This document shows, piece after piece, positions 44,985 through 53,737 of a DNA stretch of 64,000 nt; position 1 is the first letter of the stretch, and each line of letters opens with the position of its first letter. Made by a program: the position numbers and the translations under genes. A model generated the notes under the pieces. It was not told where the DNA came from. It did no database searches and was given only the letters and a program-made list of their open reading frames with translations. This DNA is from Streptomyces griseofuscus. Lineage in GTDB: Bacteria; Actinomycetota; Actinomycetes; Streptomycetales; Streptomycetaceae. The stretch spans positions 8,369,001-8,433,000 of the forward strand of contig NZ_CP051006.1 in the NCBI RefSeq assembly GCF_014673495.1. Direction: 5' to 3'.

Positions 44985-45482
44985 ATGACACCGACCCGGG
45001 AAGTCGTCGAGATGATCCTTGAGGATCACCGGACGATGGAGGACCTGCTCCGCCTCATGCGCAGCACGGAGGCCGATCGCCAGACCGCGCTCCATGACTT
45101 CGCGCACCTGATGATCGCCCACGGCGAGGCCGAGAGGGCCTCGGTGCACCCCGTCCTCGTCTCCTTCGAGGACGCGGACACCGTCGAGCACATCGAGAAC
45201 GCACACCTGGAAACCGTCAAGGTCCTCTACGCACTGCTGCGGGTGCGGGAGATCGGCTCGGCCGAATGGGACTGGCGGCTCCAGCAGTTGGCCTCCGCCA
45301 CGGCCCGCCACAGCGACGAGGAGGAGCGCACGCTGGTCAACAAGGTGCGGGAGAGGCTCAGTCCGCACTGCCGGGAGGAACTCGGCGCAGGTTACGCCCG
45401 GACGAAAGCCGACCTGCTGACGGCGCGCTGCGGCAGCGTCGCCCAGGTGCACCGCATGGTGCGGACCGCCGTCCCCGTGTGA
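44985..45482 (+). CDS. Hemerythrin-like HHE-domain protein
   Basis: 165 residues, a four-helix bundle with candidate di-iron ligands in LEDHRTMEDLL, LMIAHGEAERASVHP, IENAHLE and TARHSDEEERTL. ATG at 44985 follows GGGAGG. The length and spacing of motifs match the protein encoded at 48962-49453, so the two are paralogues. Such proteins bind O2, NO or peroxide at a di-iron centre; the role here is unknown. Confidence 0.85.
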   Translation: MTPTREVVEMILEDHRTMEDLLRLMRSTEADRQTALHDFAHLMIAHGEAERASVHPVLVSFEDADTVEHIENAHLETVKVLYALLRVREIGSAEWDWRLQQLASATARHSDEEERTLVNKVRERLSPHCREELGAGYARTKADLLTARCGSVAQVHRMVRTAVPV

Positions 45483-45556
45483 CGCCGATGCCCCCCGGCC
45501 CCGCCGGCAGGACGACGCGTACCGCCGCGGGGGATGGACCTACGACAGGAGCCGCC

Positions 45557-45949
45557 ATGGAATGGAGCCTGGACACCTTCATCACCCAGGTCACCGAACG
45601 CGCACGCTACGACAGACCGCAGCAGGGTGCCAGAGCCGTACGGAACGTGCTGGAGGTCCTCGGCGCCCATCTGGTGGGCGACGACCGCACGGACCTGGCC
45701 GCGCTGCTCCCCGAAGGATGCGGACCACTGCTGACCGCGGCCGAGCCGGCCAGCGAGCCGCTGTCACCCGCGTCGTTCGTCCGGGCCGTCGCCGACCACA
45801 GCAACGAGGACGTGGCCGAGGCCCGGCGCGAGATCGACGCCGTACTGCCCACCCTCGCCGACGTCGCGGACCACGCCCTGCTGCGCCGGCTGCTCACCCA
45901 GCTGCCCCCGGGGCACGCCGGCCTGTTCGGTTGCACCGATCCCGGATGA
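45557..45949 (+). CDS. DUF2267 family protein
   Basis: 130 residues. MEWSLDTFITQVTERARYD and AVRNVLEVLGAHLVGDDRTDLAALLPEGC are typical of DUF2267, with a later PASFVRAVADHSNEDVAEARREIDAVL. ATG follows AGGAG by 9 nt. It is likely cytoplasmic and all-helical. Family members often lie near stress or hemerythrin genes, as here; no biochemical role is established. Confidence 0.8.
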   Translation: MEWSLDTFITQVTERARYDRPQQGARAVRNVLEVLGAHLVGDDRTDLAALLPEGCGPLLTAAEPASEPLSPASFVRAVADHSNEDVAEARREIDAVLPTLADVADHALLRRLLTQLPPGHAGLFGCTDPG

Positions 45950-45999
45950 CCGGTGGCACGGGCGGGACGAGCCCGGGCGCCGTCGGGCGGGCGCCCGGG

Positions 46000-46425
46000 T
46001 CACTCGCCGACGGCCTGGACGATGTCCTGCGGATCCAGGCCGGTGAGCTGGGCGATGCGTGGCTCGGGGATACCGGCGGTGAGGGCGCGGTGCACCAGCG
46101 ACTGCCAGTCCTGGGTCGTGTCCCGGAAGCTGAGCAACTCGGACTCCATGTCCGTCAGGGACGCGGGCGCGCACGCGTGCTCGACCCGCAGCGTCTCCTC
46201 CTCGCTGAGGGGGACCGGCAGCCGCTCCGCGTCCTCGGGAATGAGCACTTCGGAGCCCGCCGGGACGATCCGGACCCGCTCGGAGGAACCTGCCGTGCCG
46301 TGCGCCTGGAGCCAGCCACGGACCGCGGGACTCTCGGCGCACTCCAGGTCGCCGACCGCTGACAGGGCCGCCCCGAGACGCGGGTGACGCTCGGGCAGAA
46401 GAAACAACAAGGCATCGTCGGCCAT
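46000..46425 (-). CDS. Conserved hypothetical protein (possible DUF6003)
   Basis: 141 residues from an ATG at 46425 with AGGGG upstream. It starts MADDALLFLLPERHPRLGAAL, contains GDLECAESPAVRGWLQAHGTA and ends with a helix-turn-helix-like AGIPEPRIAQLTGLDPQDIV. I recall this opening from Streptomyces hypothetical proteins grouped as DUF6003 but am not sure of the number. It converges with the DUF2267 gene. Function unknown. Confidence 0.65.
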   Translation of the reverse strand: MADDALLFLLPERHPRLGAALSAVGDLECAESPAVRGWLQAHGTAGSSERVRIVPAGSEVLIPEDAERLPVPLSEEETLRVEHACAPASLTDMESELLSFRDTTQDWQSLVHRALTAGIPEPRIAQLTGLDPQDIVQAVGE

Positions 46426-46669
46426 GGCCGTGACACCCCTTTCGGAGAAGCAGCAAGGTGGGGACGTCATCACTGTCCCCTCAGAATGCGCTCTGCCCGC
46501 GCATGCCCCGTCCACTCGCCCGAATCACTCGTCCGGGTTCCACTCCACCACACCCGCCGCCGGCTGCCGACGAAGGTCTCTCACCAGGGGCCGGACGCGG
46601 CTACTTGTCCCTGGGCGGGGTCGGGCGGTCGTGTGCTCGTGCGGGTGTGCGCAGGGTGAGGAGGGCGAC

Positions 46670-47200
46670 ATGGTCGAGACCCGGTGGGCGGACGCGGTGC
46701 AGGATGGTCCGCCTCCTTCGGACCACGCCGGGTACTCCATGCGGGCCGGCGCCGGCGACTTGGTCGAGGTGATGCGCGCCCTCGGGCACACCCGGTCCGC
46801 ACCCGCCGGACACGTCCGCGGCGGCGCGGTGGCGCTGCGGCTCGCGCTCGATCATCCCGACACGGTCTCGCGGGTGGCGTTCATCGACTGTCCGCCGGTC
46901 ACCGAGCACATCTCGCGCATCACGGCTCGGTTCGTCACGTAGGGGTGACACTGCTTCTTCTTCGCCCAGCCGGACATCCCCGAGCGGGTCATCAACGCCG
47001 AACCGGACAGCTGGTACCACGGTGATCCGCGGAGCATGGGACAGGAAGACCAGGAGGAGTGGCGCTCGGCCACCAGGAATCCCGACGTGGCGTGGGCGAC
47101 GCTGGAGGACCAGCGCACCGGCCTCACCATCGGCCGGCGGCACGAGGAGGACGACCGTGCCGCGGGGACACTGATCCGCTGCCCCGCGCTGATCCTCTGA
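46670..47200 (+). pseudogene. Remnant of a haloacetate-dehalogenase-like alpha/beta hydrolase
   Basis: One frame carries family sequence through in-frame stops: YSMRAGAGDLVEVMRALGHT, then GHVRGGAVALRLALDHPD with the nucleophile Asp position changed to Val, then stops TAG and TGA at 46940-46948, then CFFFAQPDIPERVINAEPD, WYHGDPRSMGQEDQEEW and DRAAGTLIRCPALIL before a third stop. The N-terminal third, with the oxyanion region, is absent. Three stops and a lost catalytic residue make this a true pseudogene rather than a sequencing error. Confidence 0.8.
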
Positions 47201-47296
47201 CCATGTGGCCGAAGAGGCTCCGAAGCGCTCGCGGCCTCTCTCGGGGGCTTCTTCGCCGGACGGGCCGGCTGGCCGGTGCGCGGAGAATTCACGCAC

Positions 47297-47335
47297 ACGC
47301 AAGGGGCGGCTCCCCGAGGAAGCCGCCCCTTGCGT
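47297..47335 (-). terminator. 15-bp hairpin after the GlsB-like gene
   Basis: ACGCAAGGGGCGGCT (47297-47311) pairs exactly with 47321-47335 around a 9-nt loop, 7 nt beyond the stop of the minus-strand gene. Confidence 0.8.
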
Positions 47336-47341
47336 ACGCGC

Positions 47342-47605
47342 TCAGCGCGAGCGCCCGGTCACCACTCGGTAGAGCAGCAGCACGATCACGGAACCCACGA
47401 TCGCCGCGATCCAGGTGGAGAGGCTGAAGAAGCCGTTGATCGAGTGGACGCCGAAGATCACCTTGCCCAGCCAGCCGCCCAGCAGCCCGCCCACGATGCC
47501 GATCAGCATCGTCACCAGGCAGCCGCCCGGGTCCTTGCCGGGGGTCAGTGCCTTCGCGATGGCGCCCGCGATGAGGCCGATCAGGATCCAGGCGATGATG
47601 CCCAC
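47342..47605 (-). CDS. GlsB/YeaQ/YmgE family small membrane protein
   Basis: 87 residues with three hydrophobic spans rich in Gly: GIIAWILIGLIAGAIAKAL, then TMLIGIVGGLLGGWLGKVIF, then WIAAIVGSVIVLLLYRVV. GTG at 47605 has AAGGAA about 7 nt upstream. Members are stress-related inner-membrane proteins (also called transglycosylase-associated); no enzymatic role is known. It has its own terminator. Confidence 0.88.
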   Translation of the reverse strand: MGIIAWILIGLIAGAIAKALTPGKDPGGCLVTMLIGIVGGLLGGWLGKVIFGVHSINGFFSLSTWIAAIVGSVIVLLLYRVVTGRSR

Positions 47606-47803
47606 GAGATGTTCCTTCCGTTCCGCTGCGCGACCCCGGTGCGGGGCTCTCACGTGCTTCCGGATATCCCGGATGGGTCGGCGTATGCAGGGCCGATGGT
47701 CCCCGCTTCCCGTTTCGGCGCCGGGCGGCGGGAGACTCCTGACACTGCACCCGCGTGCGCAGACCTCCCTGGGCGCGGTGCGGACAACCGAGGAGTGGTT
47801 CCC

Positions 47804-48898
47804 ATGCAGCCGCTGTCCGGTTCCAGGCGGAGACCGTCCGGAACCACCACGGCCCTCCGCCCCGGCGCGACCCGGGCAGAGGGCAGGAAATGCCTCGAAC
47901 GTATCGACGCCTTCCAACGGAGCCACCGCTGGGTGGGCCTGCCGCTGGCCGTCGTGTACAAGTTCTACGACGATCAGGCCGCGTACCTCGCGGCTCTGCT
48001 CGCCTACTACGGCTTTCTCTCGCTCTTCCCCCTGCTCCTGATCCTGGTCGCCGTCCTGAGCACCTTCCTCAGCAGCGATCCGGCTCTTCAGCAGCGGGTC
48101 ATGGACTCGGCGCTGAGCGAGTTCCCGGTCATCGGCGACCAGCTCGGGCACAACATCCACTCCTTCCACGGCAGCGGGGTCGTCCTCGCCGCGGGCATCG
48201 TGGGCAGCATCTACGGCTCGCTCGGTGTCGCCCAGGCCGCGCAGTACGCCCTCAACAAGATCTGGGCGGTCCCCCGGCACGCCCGTCCGGACCCGCTTCG
48301 CTCGCGGCTGAAGGGACTGGTGTTCCTGCTGCTCCTCGCGGTCGGGTTGTGCGCGTCCACTCTGCTGTCGGTGGTGGCCGCACAGAGTTACTTGTTCGGC
48401 GTGCGACTCAGGGGCGGAAGCTGGATCGCCGCGAGCGCGGGGTCCGTGTGCTTGAACGCCTTTCTGCTGCTCCTGAGCTACCGGCTGCTGACACAGCGGA
48501 CCCTGCCACTGCGCCGACTCGCCGGCGTGGCCCTGGGCGGCTCCCTCGCGTGGCAGGTGCTGCAGTGGGTGGGCTCCTACTACGTGAGCCACGTGCTGCG
48601 CGGCGCCACCGCCACCTACGGCATGTTCGGCATCGTCCTGGGCCTGCTCGCCTGGCTCTACGTCGGAGCCCTGATCTTCGTCGCGACGGCCGAGGCGGGC
48701 GCCGTACGGGTCATGCGCCTGTGGCCCCGCAGCCTGCTGACGCCGTTCACGGACCGGGTACGGCTGAGCGCGGCCGACCGCCGCGCCTACCGGTCGTATG
48801 CCGCCACCGAGGCGTTCAAGGGGTTCCAGAAGGTCAGCGTGCGTTTCGAACGGCCCCCCGGGCCACGGCACGAGGAACCACCGGACGGCACACCCTGA
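47804..48898 (+). CDS. YihY/BrkB family membrane protein
   Basis: 364 residues with about six spans. The family core reads YKFYDDQAAYLAALLAYYGFLSLFPLLLI, followed later by GSIYGSLGVAQAAQYALNKIW and GATATYGMFGIVLGLLAWLYV. ATG at 47804 follows GAGGAG by 8 nt. Both ends are polar; the C-terminal tail is basic and Pro-rich. Once described as RNase BN or a virulence factor, members are now viewed as transport- or envelope-related membrane proteins. Confidence 0.88.
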   Translation: MQPLSGSRRRPSGTTTALRPGATRAEGRKCLERIDAFQRSHRWVGLPLAVVYKFYDDQAAYLAALLAYYGFLSLFPLLLILVAVLSTFLSSDPALQQRVMDSALSEFPVIGDQLGHNIHSFHGSGVVLAAGIVGSIYGSLGVAQAAQYALNKIWAVPRHARPDPLRSRLKGLVFLLLLAVGLCASTLLSVVAAQSYLFGVRLRGGSWIAASAGSVCLNAFLLLLSYRLLTQRTLPLRRLAGVALGGSLAWQVLQWVGSYYVSHVLRGATATYGMFGIVLGLLAWLYVGALIFVATAEAGAVRVMRLWPRSLLTPFTDRVRLSAADRRAYRSYAATEAFKGFQKVSVRFERPPGPRHEEPPDGTP

Positions 48899-48900
48899 AG

Positions 48901-48929
48901 TCGGGCCCACCACACTGTGGCGGGCCCGA
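48901..48929. terminator. Hairpin between yihY-like and hemerythrin genes
   Basis: TCGGGCCC (48901-48908) and GGGCCCGA (48922-48929) form 8-bp arms with a partly paired loop, just after the yihY-like stop and 33 nt from the convergent hemerythrin stop. Confidence 0.65.
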
Positions 48930-48961
48930 GACGGTGCGGGACATTCCGCGCCGGGGTGCGG

Positions 48962-49453
48962 TCAGGAGTGGACGGCGCGGCGCACGTTGTCGACCGAGCC
49001 GCAGTCGGCCTTCAGCCGGCGCTCGCGCTCTTCCCAGAACGCCGCTCCCAGTTCCTCGCGCCGCTCCATCGCAACGTTCTCGCGCGCGCCGTTGAGGATG
49101 GTGCGCTCCTCCTCGTCGGTGTGGTGGTTGACGGCTTCCACCAGCGCCTCCAGCTTGGAGTCCCACTCCTCGGAGCCGACCTCCGCCACCTCCATGAGGT
49201 CCAGAAGGGCTTGGTTGCCCTCGTCGTGCTCGTGCTCGCCGTGCTCCACCTCTTCGTCGTCGATGTGCTTGTACCGCTTCAGCGCGGGATAGACCTTGGC
49301 CTCCTCGGCCTGCGCGTGGGCGATCAGTAGGGCCGCGAACTCCCGGAGCGCGCCCGCCCGGTCGGCCTCGACGCTGCGCATCAGATGGAACAGATCCTCC
49401 ATGCGCCGGTGGTCCTGGAGGATGAGTTCGACGACGTCCTGGGTCTCGGCCAT
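48962..49453 (-). CDS. Hemerythrin-like HHE-domain protein (second copy)
   Basis: 163 residues. Metal-ligand motifs are LILQDHRRMEDLF, LLIAHAQAEEAKVYP, the His-rich VEHGEHEHDEGN and NHHTDEEERTIL. It is a paralogue of the protein at 44985-45482: the same MxxTxxVVExILxDHRxMEDLxxLMRSxEADR opening and a matching C-terminus (CGSVDNVRRAV against CGSVAQVHRMV). The extra His-Glu cluster in the middle is absent from the other copy. It probably senses or buffers O2, NO or peroxide. Confidence 0.87.
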   Translation of the reverse strand: MAETQDVVELILQDHRRMEDLFHLMRSVEADRAGALREFAALLIAHAQAEEAKVYPALKRYKHIDDEEVEHGEHEHDEGNQALLDLMEVAEVGSEEWDSKLEALVEAVNHHTDEEERTILNGARENVAMERREELGAAFWEERERRLKADCGSVDNVRRAVHS

Positions 49454-49559
49454 GGCAGTGGCACCACTTTCTTACGAACGGAAGGGAGTTTGTCGCCTAC
49501 CCTCGCCGACGGCGTTGATGACTCGGGTGAGGCAGGAGAGTGACCCGGGCCGTGCGCGA

Positions 49560-50735
49560 CTACGGCCGCCGGATCGTCCCCTCCGCCGAGATGCGGGCGG
49601 CGTACGGGCCGAAGTCCTCCTCCGACACGCTGGAGACGAGGTCGATCGCCTCACCGCCCGGCTCGGGTGTGCCGGGCGCCACGATCCGGGTCGGGCGCAG
49701 GTGCCCGGACACATAGGTGCCGTCGGCGCGGAGCTCGACCTGGAGCACACCGCTGGTCGAGAGATTGCCACCGAGGCCGAGCACCTTGTAGCCGGTGAAG
49801 TTGCCCAGGCTGTAGGCGATCAGCCGCCCCTTGTAGAACTCCATGCCCCGCATCACATGCGGGCCGCTGCCCACGACGAGGTCGGCCCCGGCGTCGATCA
49901 CCGCATGGCTGAACCGGTAGCTGTCGCCCCGGTCCTCGCCGAGGAAGTACTCGGTACCTGGTTCCACGTGGGTGCGGTCCGAGCCCTCCGCGCCGGCGTG
50001 CATCGTGACGATCACGACATCCGCCATCTTCGCGGCGCGGGCGGTGAGCCCTTTCGCGGCGGGGACGTCCGTCAGATCGTTCGCCCCTCGATCGGGGGCG
50101 AACCCGATCAGCGCGACCCGGATGCCGTGCACCCGCTGGATGGTGATCTGGCCGAGCCGCCCGGTGTAGCGCACGTTCGCGGAGCGCAGCGCGGCGAACG
50201 TCTCGCGCCGCCCCTCCGCGCCGAAGTCGTCGATGTGATTGTTCGCCGTGTTCATGACCGTGAAGCCGGCCTGCTTGAGCCAGTGGCTGTAGGACGGCGG
50301 GGCGTGGAAAGCGAAGCAGTTCGGCCCTTCGATGTACTCGCACTTGCTGGAGCCGCCGGTGGCGAGCGTGCCCTCCAGGTTCCCGACCACCACATCCCCT
50401 GTGAGCAGTTCTTCGACAGGGTCGAAGAACGAGGCACCGTCGTCCGGCGGCAGGCTGTCCGGCAGCGTGCCCATGACGACGTCCCCTACGGCAGCGATCC
50501 GCACGCTGCCCTTGGGGAGCGGTGCCGCCGGCGCACCGGACGCCGAGGCCCCGCTCCTCGGCACGGAGGTCGAGGCAGCACCGAGAGAGCCCGAATGCCC
50601 GGACCCGCCACGAAACGCACACCCCGTGACGACCACCACACCGGCCCCAACCGCGCAGAGGGCGAGCAGGAGGCGCCGTACCGACCTGCGCCGCGAACGC
50701 CGCTGCTGGGGGCACTGCCGACCGGACGTGATCAC
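49560..50735 (-). CDS. CapA-family lipoprotein (metallophosphatase-like)
   Basis: 391 residues. The signal RRLLLALCAVGAGVVVVTGC ends in a lipobox Cys, followed by a Ser/Ala-rich linker. The catalytic-like domain starts VRIAAVGDVVMG (about residue 78) and contains VVGNLEGTLA, NTANNHIDDFG, IVTMHAGAE and GSGPHVMRGME, the motifs of the CapA/PGA_cap calcineurin-like fold. Found with poly-gamma-glutamate capsule systems but also alone in actinomycetes; no capB/capC is in the window. GTG start at 50735. Confidence 0.88.
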   Translation of the reverse strand: MITSGRQCPQQRRSRRRSVRRLLLALCAVGAGVVVVTGCAFRGGSGHSGSLGAASTSVPRSGASASGAPAAPLPKGSVRIAAVGDVVMGTLPDSLPPDDGASFFDPVEELLTGDVVVGNLEGTLATGGSSKCEYIEGPNCFAFHAPPSYSHWLKQAGFTVMNTANNHIDDFGAEGRRETFAALRSANVRYTGRLGQITIQRVHGIRVALIGFAPDRGANDLTDVPAAKGLTARAAKMADVVIVTMHAGAEGSDRTHVEPGTEYFLGEDRGDSYRFSHAVIDAGADLVVGSGPHVMRGMEFYKGRLIAYSLGNFTGYKVLGLGGNLSTSGVLQVELRADGTYVSGHLRPTRIVAPGTPEPGGEAIDLVSSVSEEDFGPYAARISAEGTIRRP

Positions 50736-50898
50736 CGGATCATGCTACGAAGCGGGCATCCGCCCTTCATGGAGGGTCACCGGCGTGTTCCGCAACGTTC
50801 CCGTTCCCGCCCGGAGCCACCGCGGTCGGTGTCCCCACCAACCGCGGTCGGCTCCGCGGCCAGAGGTGGAACCCAAGCCGGATCCCGGCACAGCACTG

Positions 50899-51904
50899 TC
50901 AGCCGGCGAGCAGTGCTTCCACCGCCGAGACCGGATCCCACTCGGGGCCGAGGCCGGCCGGCCTCGCGGCCGGGGCCGCGAGGCGCACCAGGTCCGTGCC
51001 GTTGAGGAGGCCCGCCGTGAGTAGCCCGTCCAGCTGGGTGGACGGCGTGCAGTGGAAACGGCCGCCCAGACCGTGACGGGCCCGCTCCCGGGTGAGCCGC
51101 GCGCTGCCGGCAGAACGTCGGGGCCCGGTTCCGGCAGCAGCGTCACGTACCGCGCTCGTACCGGCGGCAGGGAGGCGACGAGGTCACGTGCGCGCGGTGC
51201 GCTCTGGGCACGCCGCAGCTTCCGGACGAGCTTGTCCGGCGCGATCTCGCGGTCGAGCCGGGCACGGAGGATGACACCGGGGGGCGGCGGACGCCAGGGC
51301 CTTCACATATACAGCGGCGGCGGGCCCCAGCACGTTCCGCCCCACGAGCCGCGCCAGCCGGTCGGCACCGCCGTACTCGAACACGCGCAGGCAGCCGACC
51401 AGTTGGTACCCGAGCCCAGACCGCGCGCCCGCTCTTTCGAGCAACTCATGTACGGGGCCGGGTTCGGCGGAACACAGCCACATCGGGCCGCCGGCCGGCC
51501 AGGTGGCGCCCCAGGCACGCCACTCGGCCGGCACCCGGGCGCCCAGGGGCGGCCGCCCGGCGCCGGGCCGCGACCGGGCCACGATCCGGTGGACGGCGGT
51601 CAGGAGAAGCCGGTGCCGCAGCAGGGCGAGATCGACGTCGAGATCGTCGAGGTCGATGAGGCGGTCCGAACCCCCGCACCGCTCCATCCAATGGGACTGG
51701 GCGGCGGGGACACGCAGCCTCCCGGTCGCGGCCCGAGAGCAGCCGGTCGAGGGTGACGCGCGGCGTACGGTCGTAGCGCAGCAGGCACGCGGCGAGCAGT
51801 CCGCGCCCGTCGGGACCGAGCCGGGGGCGTACGGTGTCGACCACCTCGGCGTCGGCGAGGCAGAGCAGAGTGCCCTCCGGCCAGGCGGTACCGGCGACGC
51901 CCAA
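50899..51904 (-). pseudogene. Broken gene of unknown family with three frameshifts
   Basis: On the minus strand a coherent protein reads through successive frames: LADAEVVDTVRPRLGPDGRG, then RLIDLDDLDVDLALLRHRLL and LVGCLRVFEYGGADRLARLV, then ILRARLDREIAPDKLVRKLR, and finally FHCTPSTQLDGLLTAGLLNG and WDPVSAVEALLAG before the stop at 50899. Shifts fall near 51725, 51282 and 51062. Together the parts would make about 330 residues. I do not recognise the family. The start is uncertain (TTG at 51904 is one option). Flanking genes are intact. The 163 nt between this and CapA shows nothing. Confidence 0.65.
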
Positions 51905-51932
51905 ACCCTTGATCCGTTGTGGAACGCGCGCC

Positions 51933-51980
51933 GGATTGGTCCGCGATCTTTTTTCACCCGATCAGGTCGCGGACCAATCC
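51933..51980. promoter_or_regulatory. Long inverted repeat before the molybdenum oxidoreductase gene
   Basis: GGATTGGTCCGCGA (51933-51946) recurs as its exact complement at 51967-51980, with 20 nt between. It lies in the 105-nt divergent gap between the broken gene and the oxidoreductase. The arms are too far apart for a typical terminator and no terminator is needed here; it may be an operator for two dimers or a cruciform. Confidence 0.55.
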
Positions 51981-52009
51981 GCCGGGGCGGCCAGAACCGG
52001 ATTCCCTGC

Positions 52010-53641
52010 GTGAGGGACGAAGAGAAGGATCAAAGAGGCCGATCAGGGCCGGCACGCCTGGCGCTGGGCGCGCTGAGCGGGGCGCTGGCCGGCTTCGCCG
52101 CGCTGGCGTCGGCCGAACTGGTCGCCGCGGCAGTGCGTCCGCAGTCCGGACCGGTCGTCGTGGTGGGCGGCGCGTCCATCGACGCGACGCCCGCGCCGGT
52201 CAAGGACTGGGCGATCCGCCACTTCGGCACCGACGACAAGCTCGTGCTCCAGCTCGGCATCCTGGCCGTACTGGCGGTGTCGGCTCTGGCGTTGGGTGTG
52301 CTGGCGGTGCGGTTCCGGCGGGCCGGAGCCGCCGGGATCCTTCTCTTCGGGGCCGTCGGGGCGGCGGCCGCCCTCAACCGTCCCGACTCCATCGGCATCA
52401 CCGACGCGCTGCCCTCCGTCGTGGGGGCCGTCGCCGGGGCCCTGCTCCTGTACGGCCTGGTGGGGCGTCTGACTGTGCCCGCTCGATCGACGGCGCCGGA
52501 GTCCGGCGCCGAGAGCGAGGAAGCGGCAGAGGTCTCGCCCGCGCCCGAGCCATGGGACCGGCGGGGATTCGTCCTCGCGGCCGCTTCCGCCGCGGCCGCT
52601 TCCGCGGTGGCGGGTACGGTCGGCCGGTCACTGAACGGCACCCGCGGCCGGGACGCGGTCGCCTCGCGCGAGAAGGTCGTTCTCCCGCTGCCCGGCTCAC
52701 CGGCGCGGCCGGTACCGAAGCGGGCCGGGCTGCGCGTCGCCGGGATCAGCCCCTTCGTCACCTCGAATCAGGACTTCTACCGGGTGGACACCGCCCTGGT
52801 GGTGCCCAAGGTGGACGCGAGCGGCTGGCGGATGCGTATCCACGGCAAGGGGGTGCGCTGTCCGGCCACCTACTCCTTCGACGACCTGCTGCGCAGGGAG
52901 CTGATCGAGCGGGACATCACCTTGACGTGCGTGTCGAACGAGGTGGGCGGCCCGTACGTGGGCAACGCCCGCTGGATCGGTGTCCGACTGGCCGACCTGC
53001 TCGCCGAGTGCGGCGTGATGCCGCCGTCCCGAGGCGGCCGAGCGGACCAACTGGTGGCCCGCTCGGTGGACGGCATGACCATCGGCAGCCCGGTCGAGGA
53101 CCTGATGGACGGCCGGGACGCGTTGCTCGCGCTCGGCATGAACGGCGAGCCGCTGCCCTTCGAGCACGGCTTTCCGGTCCGGATGGTCGTCCCCGGTCTG
53201 TACGGCTTCGTGTCCGCCTGCAAGTGGATCAAGGACATCGAGCTCACCACCTTCGACTCCTACGACCCCTACTGGGTCAAGCGCGGCTGGGCCCGCAGGG
53301 CGCCGATCAAGACCGAGTCCCGTATCGACACCCCCAAGCCGTTCGCCCGGCCCAATGCCGGCCCGGTGATGGTCGCCGGGGTCGCCTGGGCCCAGCATCG
53401 GGGCATCGACAAGGTCGAGGTCCGTGTCGACGACGGCCCCTGGCGGGAAGCCCACCTGGCCGCCGAGTACACCCGCGACACATGGCGCCAGTGGTCGTTT
53501 CCCTGGCAGGCGACCAGCGGTGGCCACACGCTCGCCGTCCGTGCCACCGACCGCACCGGCACCGTGCAGACCGAGGAACGGACCCGCACGATCCCGGACG
53601 GTGCCAGTGGATGGCACTCCGTCGTCGTGACCGTCGACTGA
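52010..53641 (+). CDS. Membrane-anchored sulfite-oxidase-like molybdopterin protein
   Basis: 543 residues from a GTG at 52010; no clear ribosome-binding site, but no better start was found. About four membrane spans occupy residues 20-165. WDRRGFVLAAASAAAASAVAG (about 180-200) then looks like an internal twin-arginine signal. The oxidoreductase domain follows with the Mo-ligand Cys in TLTCVSNEVGG (about residue 306), GLYGFVSACKWIKDIEL, and a C-terminal Mo-cofactor dimerisation domain (VEVRVDDGPWREA). The catalytic part should lie outside the membrane. It precedes the fasciclin lipoprotein gene, an association seen in SigK-type loci. Substrate unknown. Confidence 0.87.
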   Translation: MRDEEKDQRGRSGPARLALGALSGALAGFAALASAELVAAAVRPQSGPVVVVGGASIDATPAPVKDWAIRHFGTDDKLVLQLGILAVLAVSALALGVLAVRFRRAGAAGILLFGAVGAAAALNRPDSIGITDALPSVVGAVAGALLLYGLVGRLTVPARSTAPESGAESEEAAEVSPAPEPWDRRGFVLAAASAAAASAVAGTVGRSLNGTRGRDAVASREKVVLPLPGSPARPVPKRAGLRVAGISPFVTSNQDFYRVDTALVVPKVDASGWRMRIHGKGVRCPATYSFDDLLRRELIERDITLTCVSNEVGGPYVGNARWIGVRLADLLAECGVMPPSRGGRADQLVARSVDGMTIGSPVEDLMDGRDALLALGMNGEPLPFEHGFPVRMVVPGLYGFVSACKWIKDIELTTFDSYDPYWVKRGWARRAPIKTESRIDTPKPFARPNAGPVMVAGVAWAQHRGIDKVEVRVDDGPWREAHLAAEYTRDTWRQWSFPWQATSGGHTLAVRATDRTGTVQTEERTRTIPDGASGWHSVVVTVD

Positions 53642-53737
53642 CCACCCGTCCCATGACCAGGGCCTCCGGCCCACCCCGAACCACCCTCCCGTAACACCCC
53701 CGACGCAGCAGAGCGCTGCACCGTTCAACAGGAGAAG

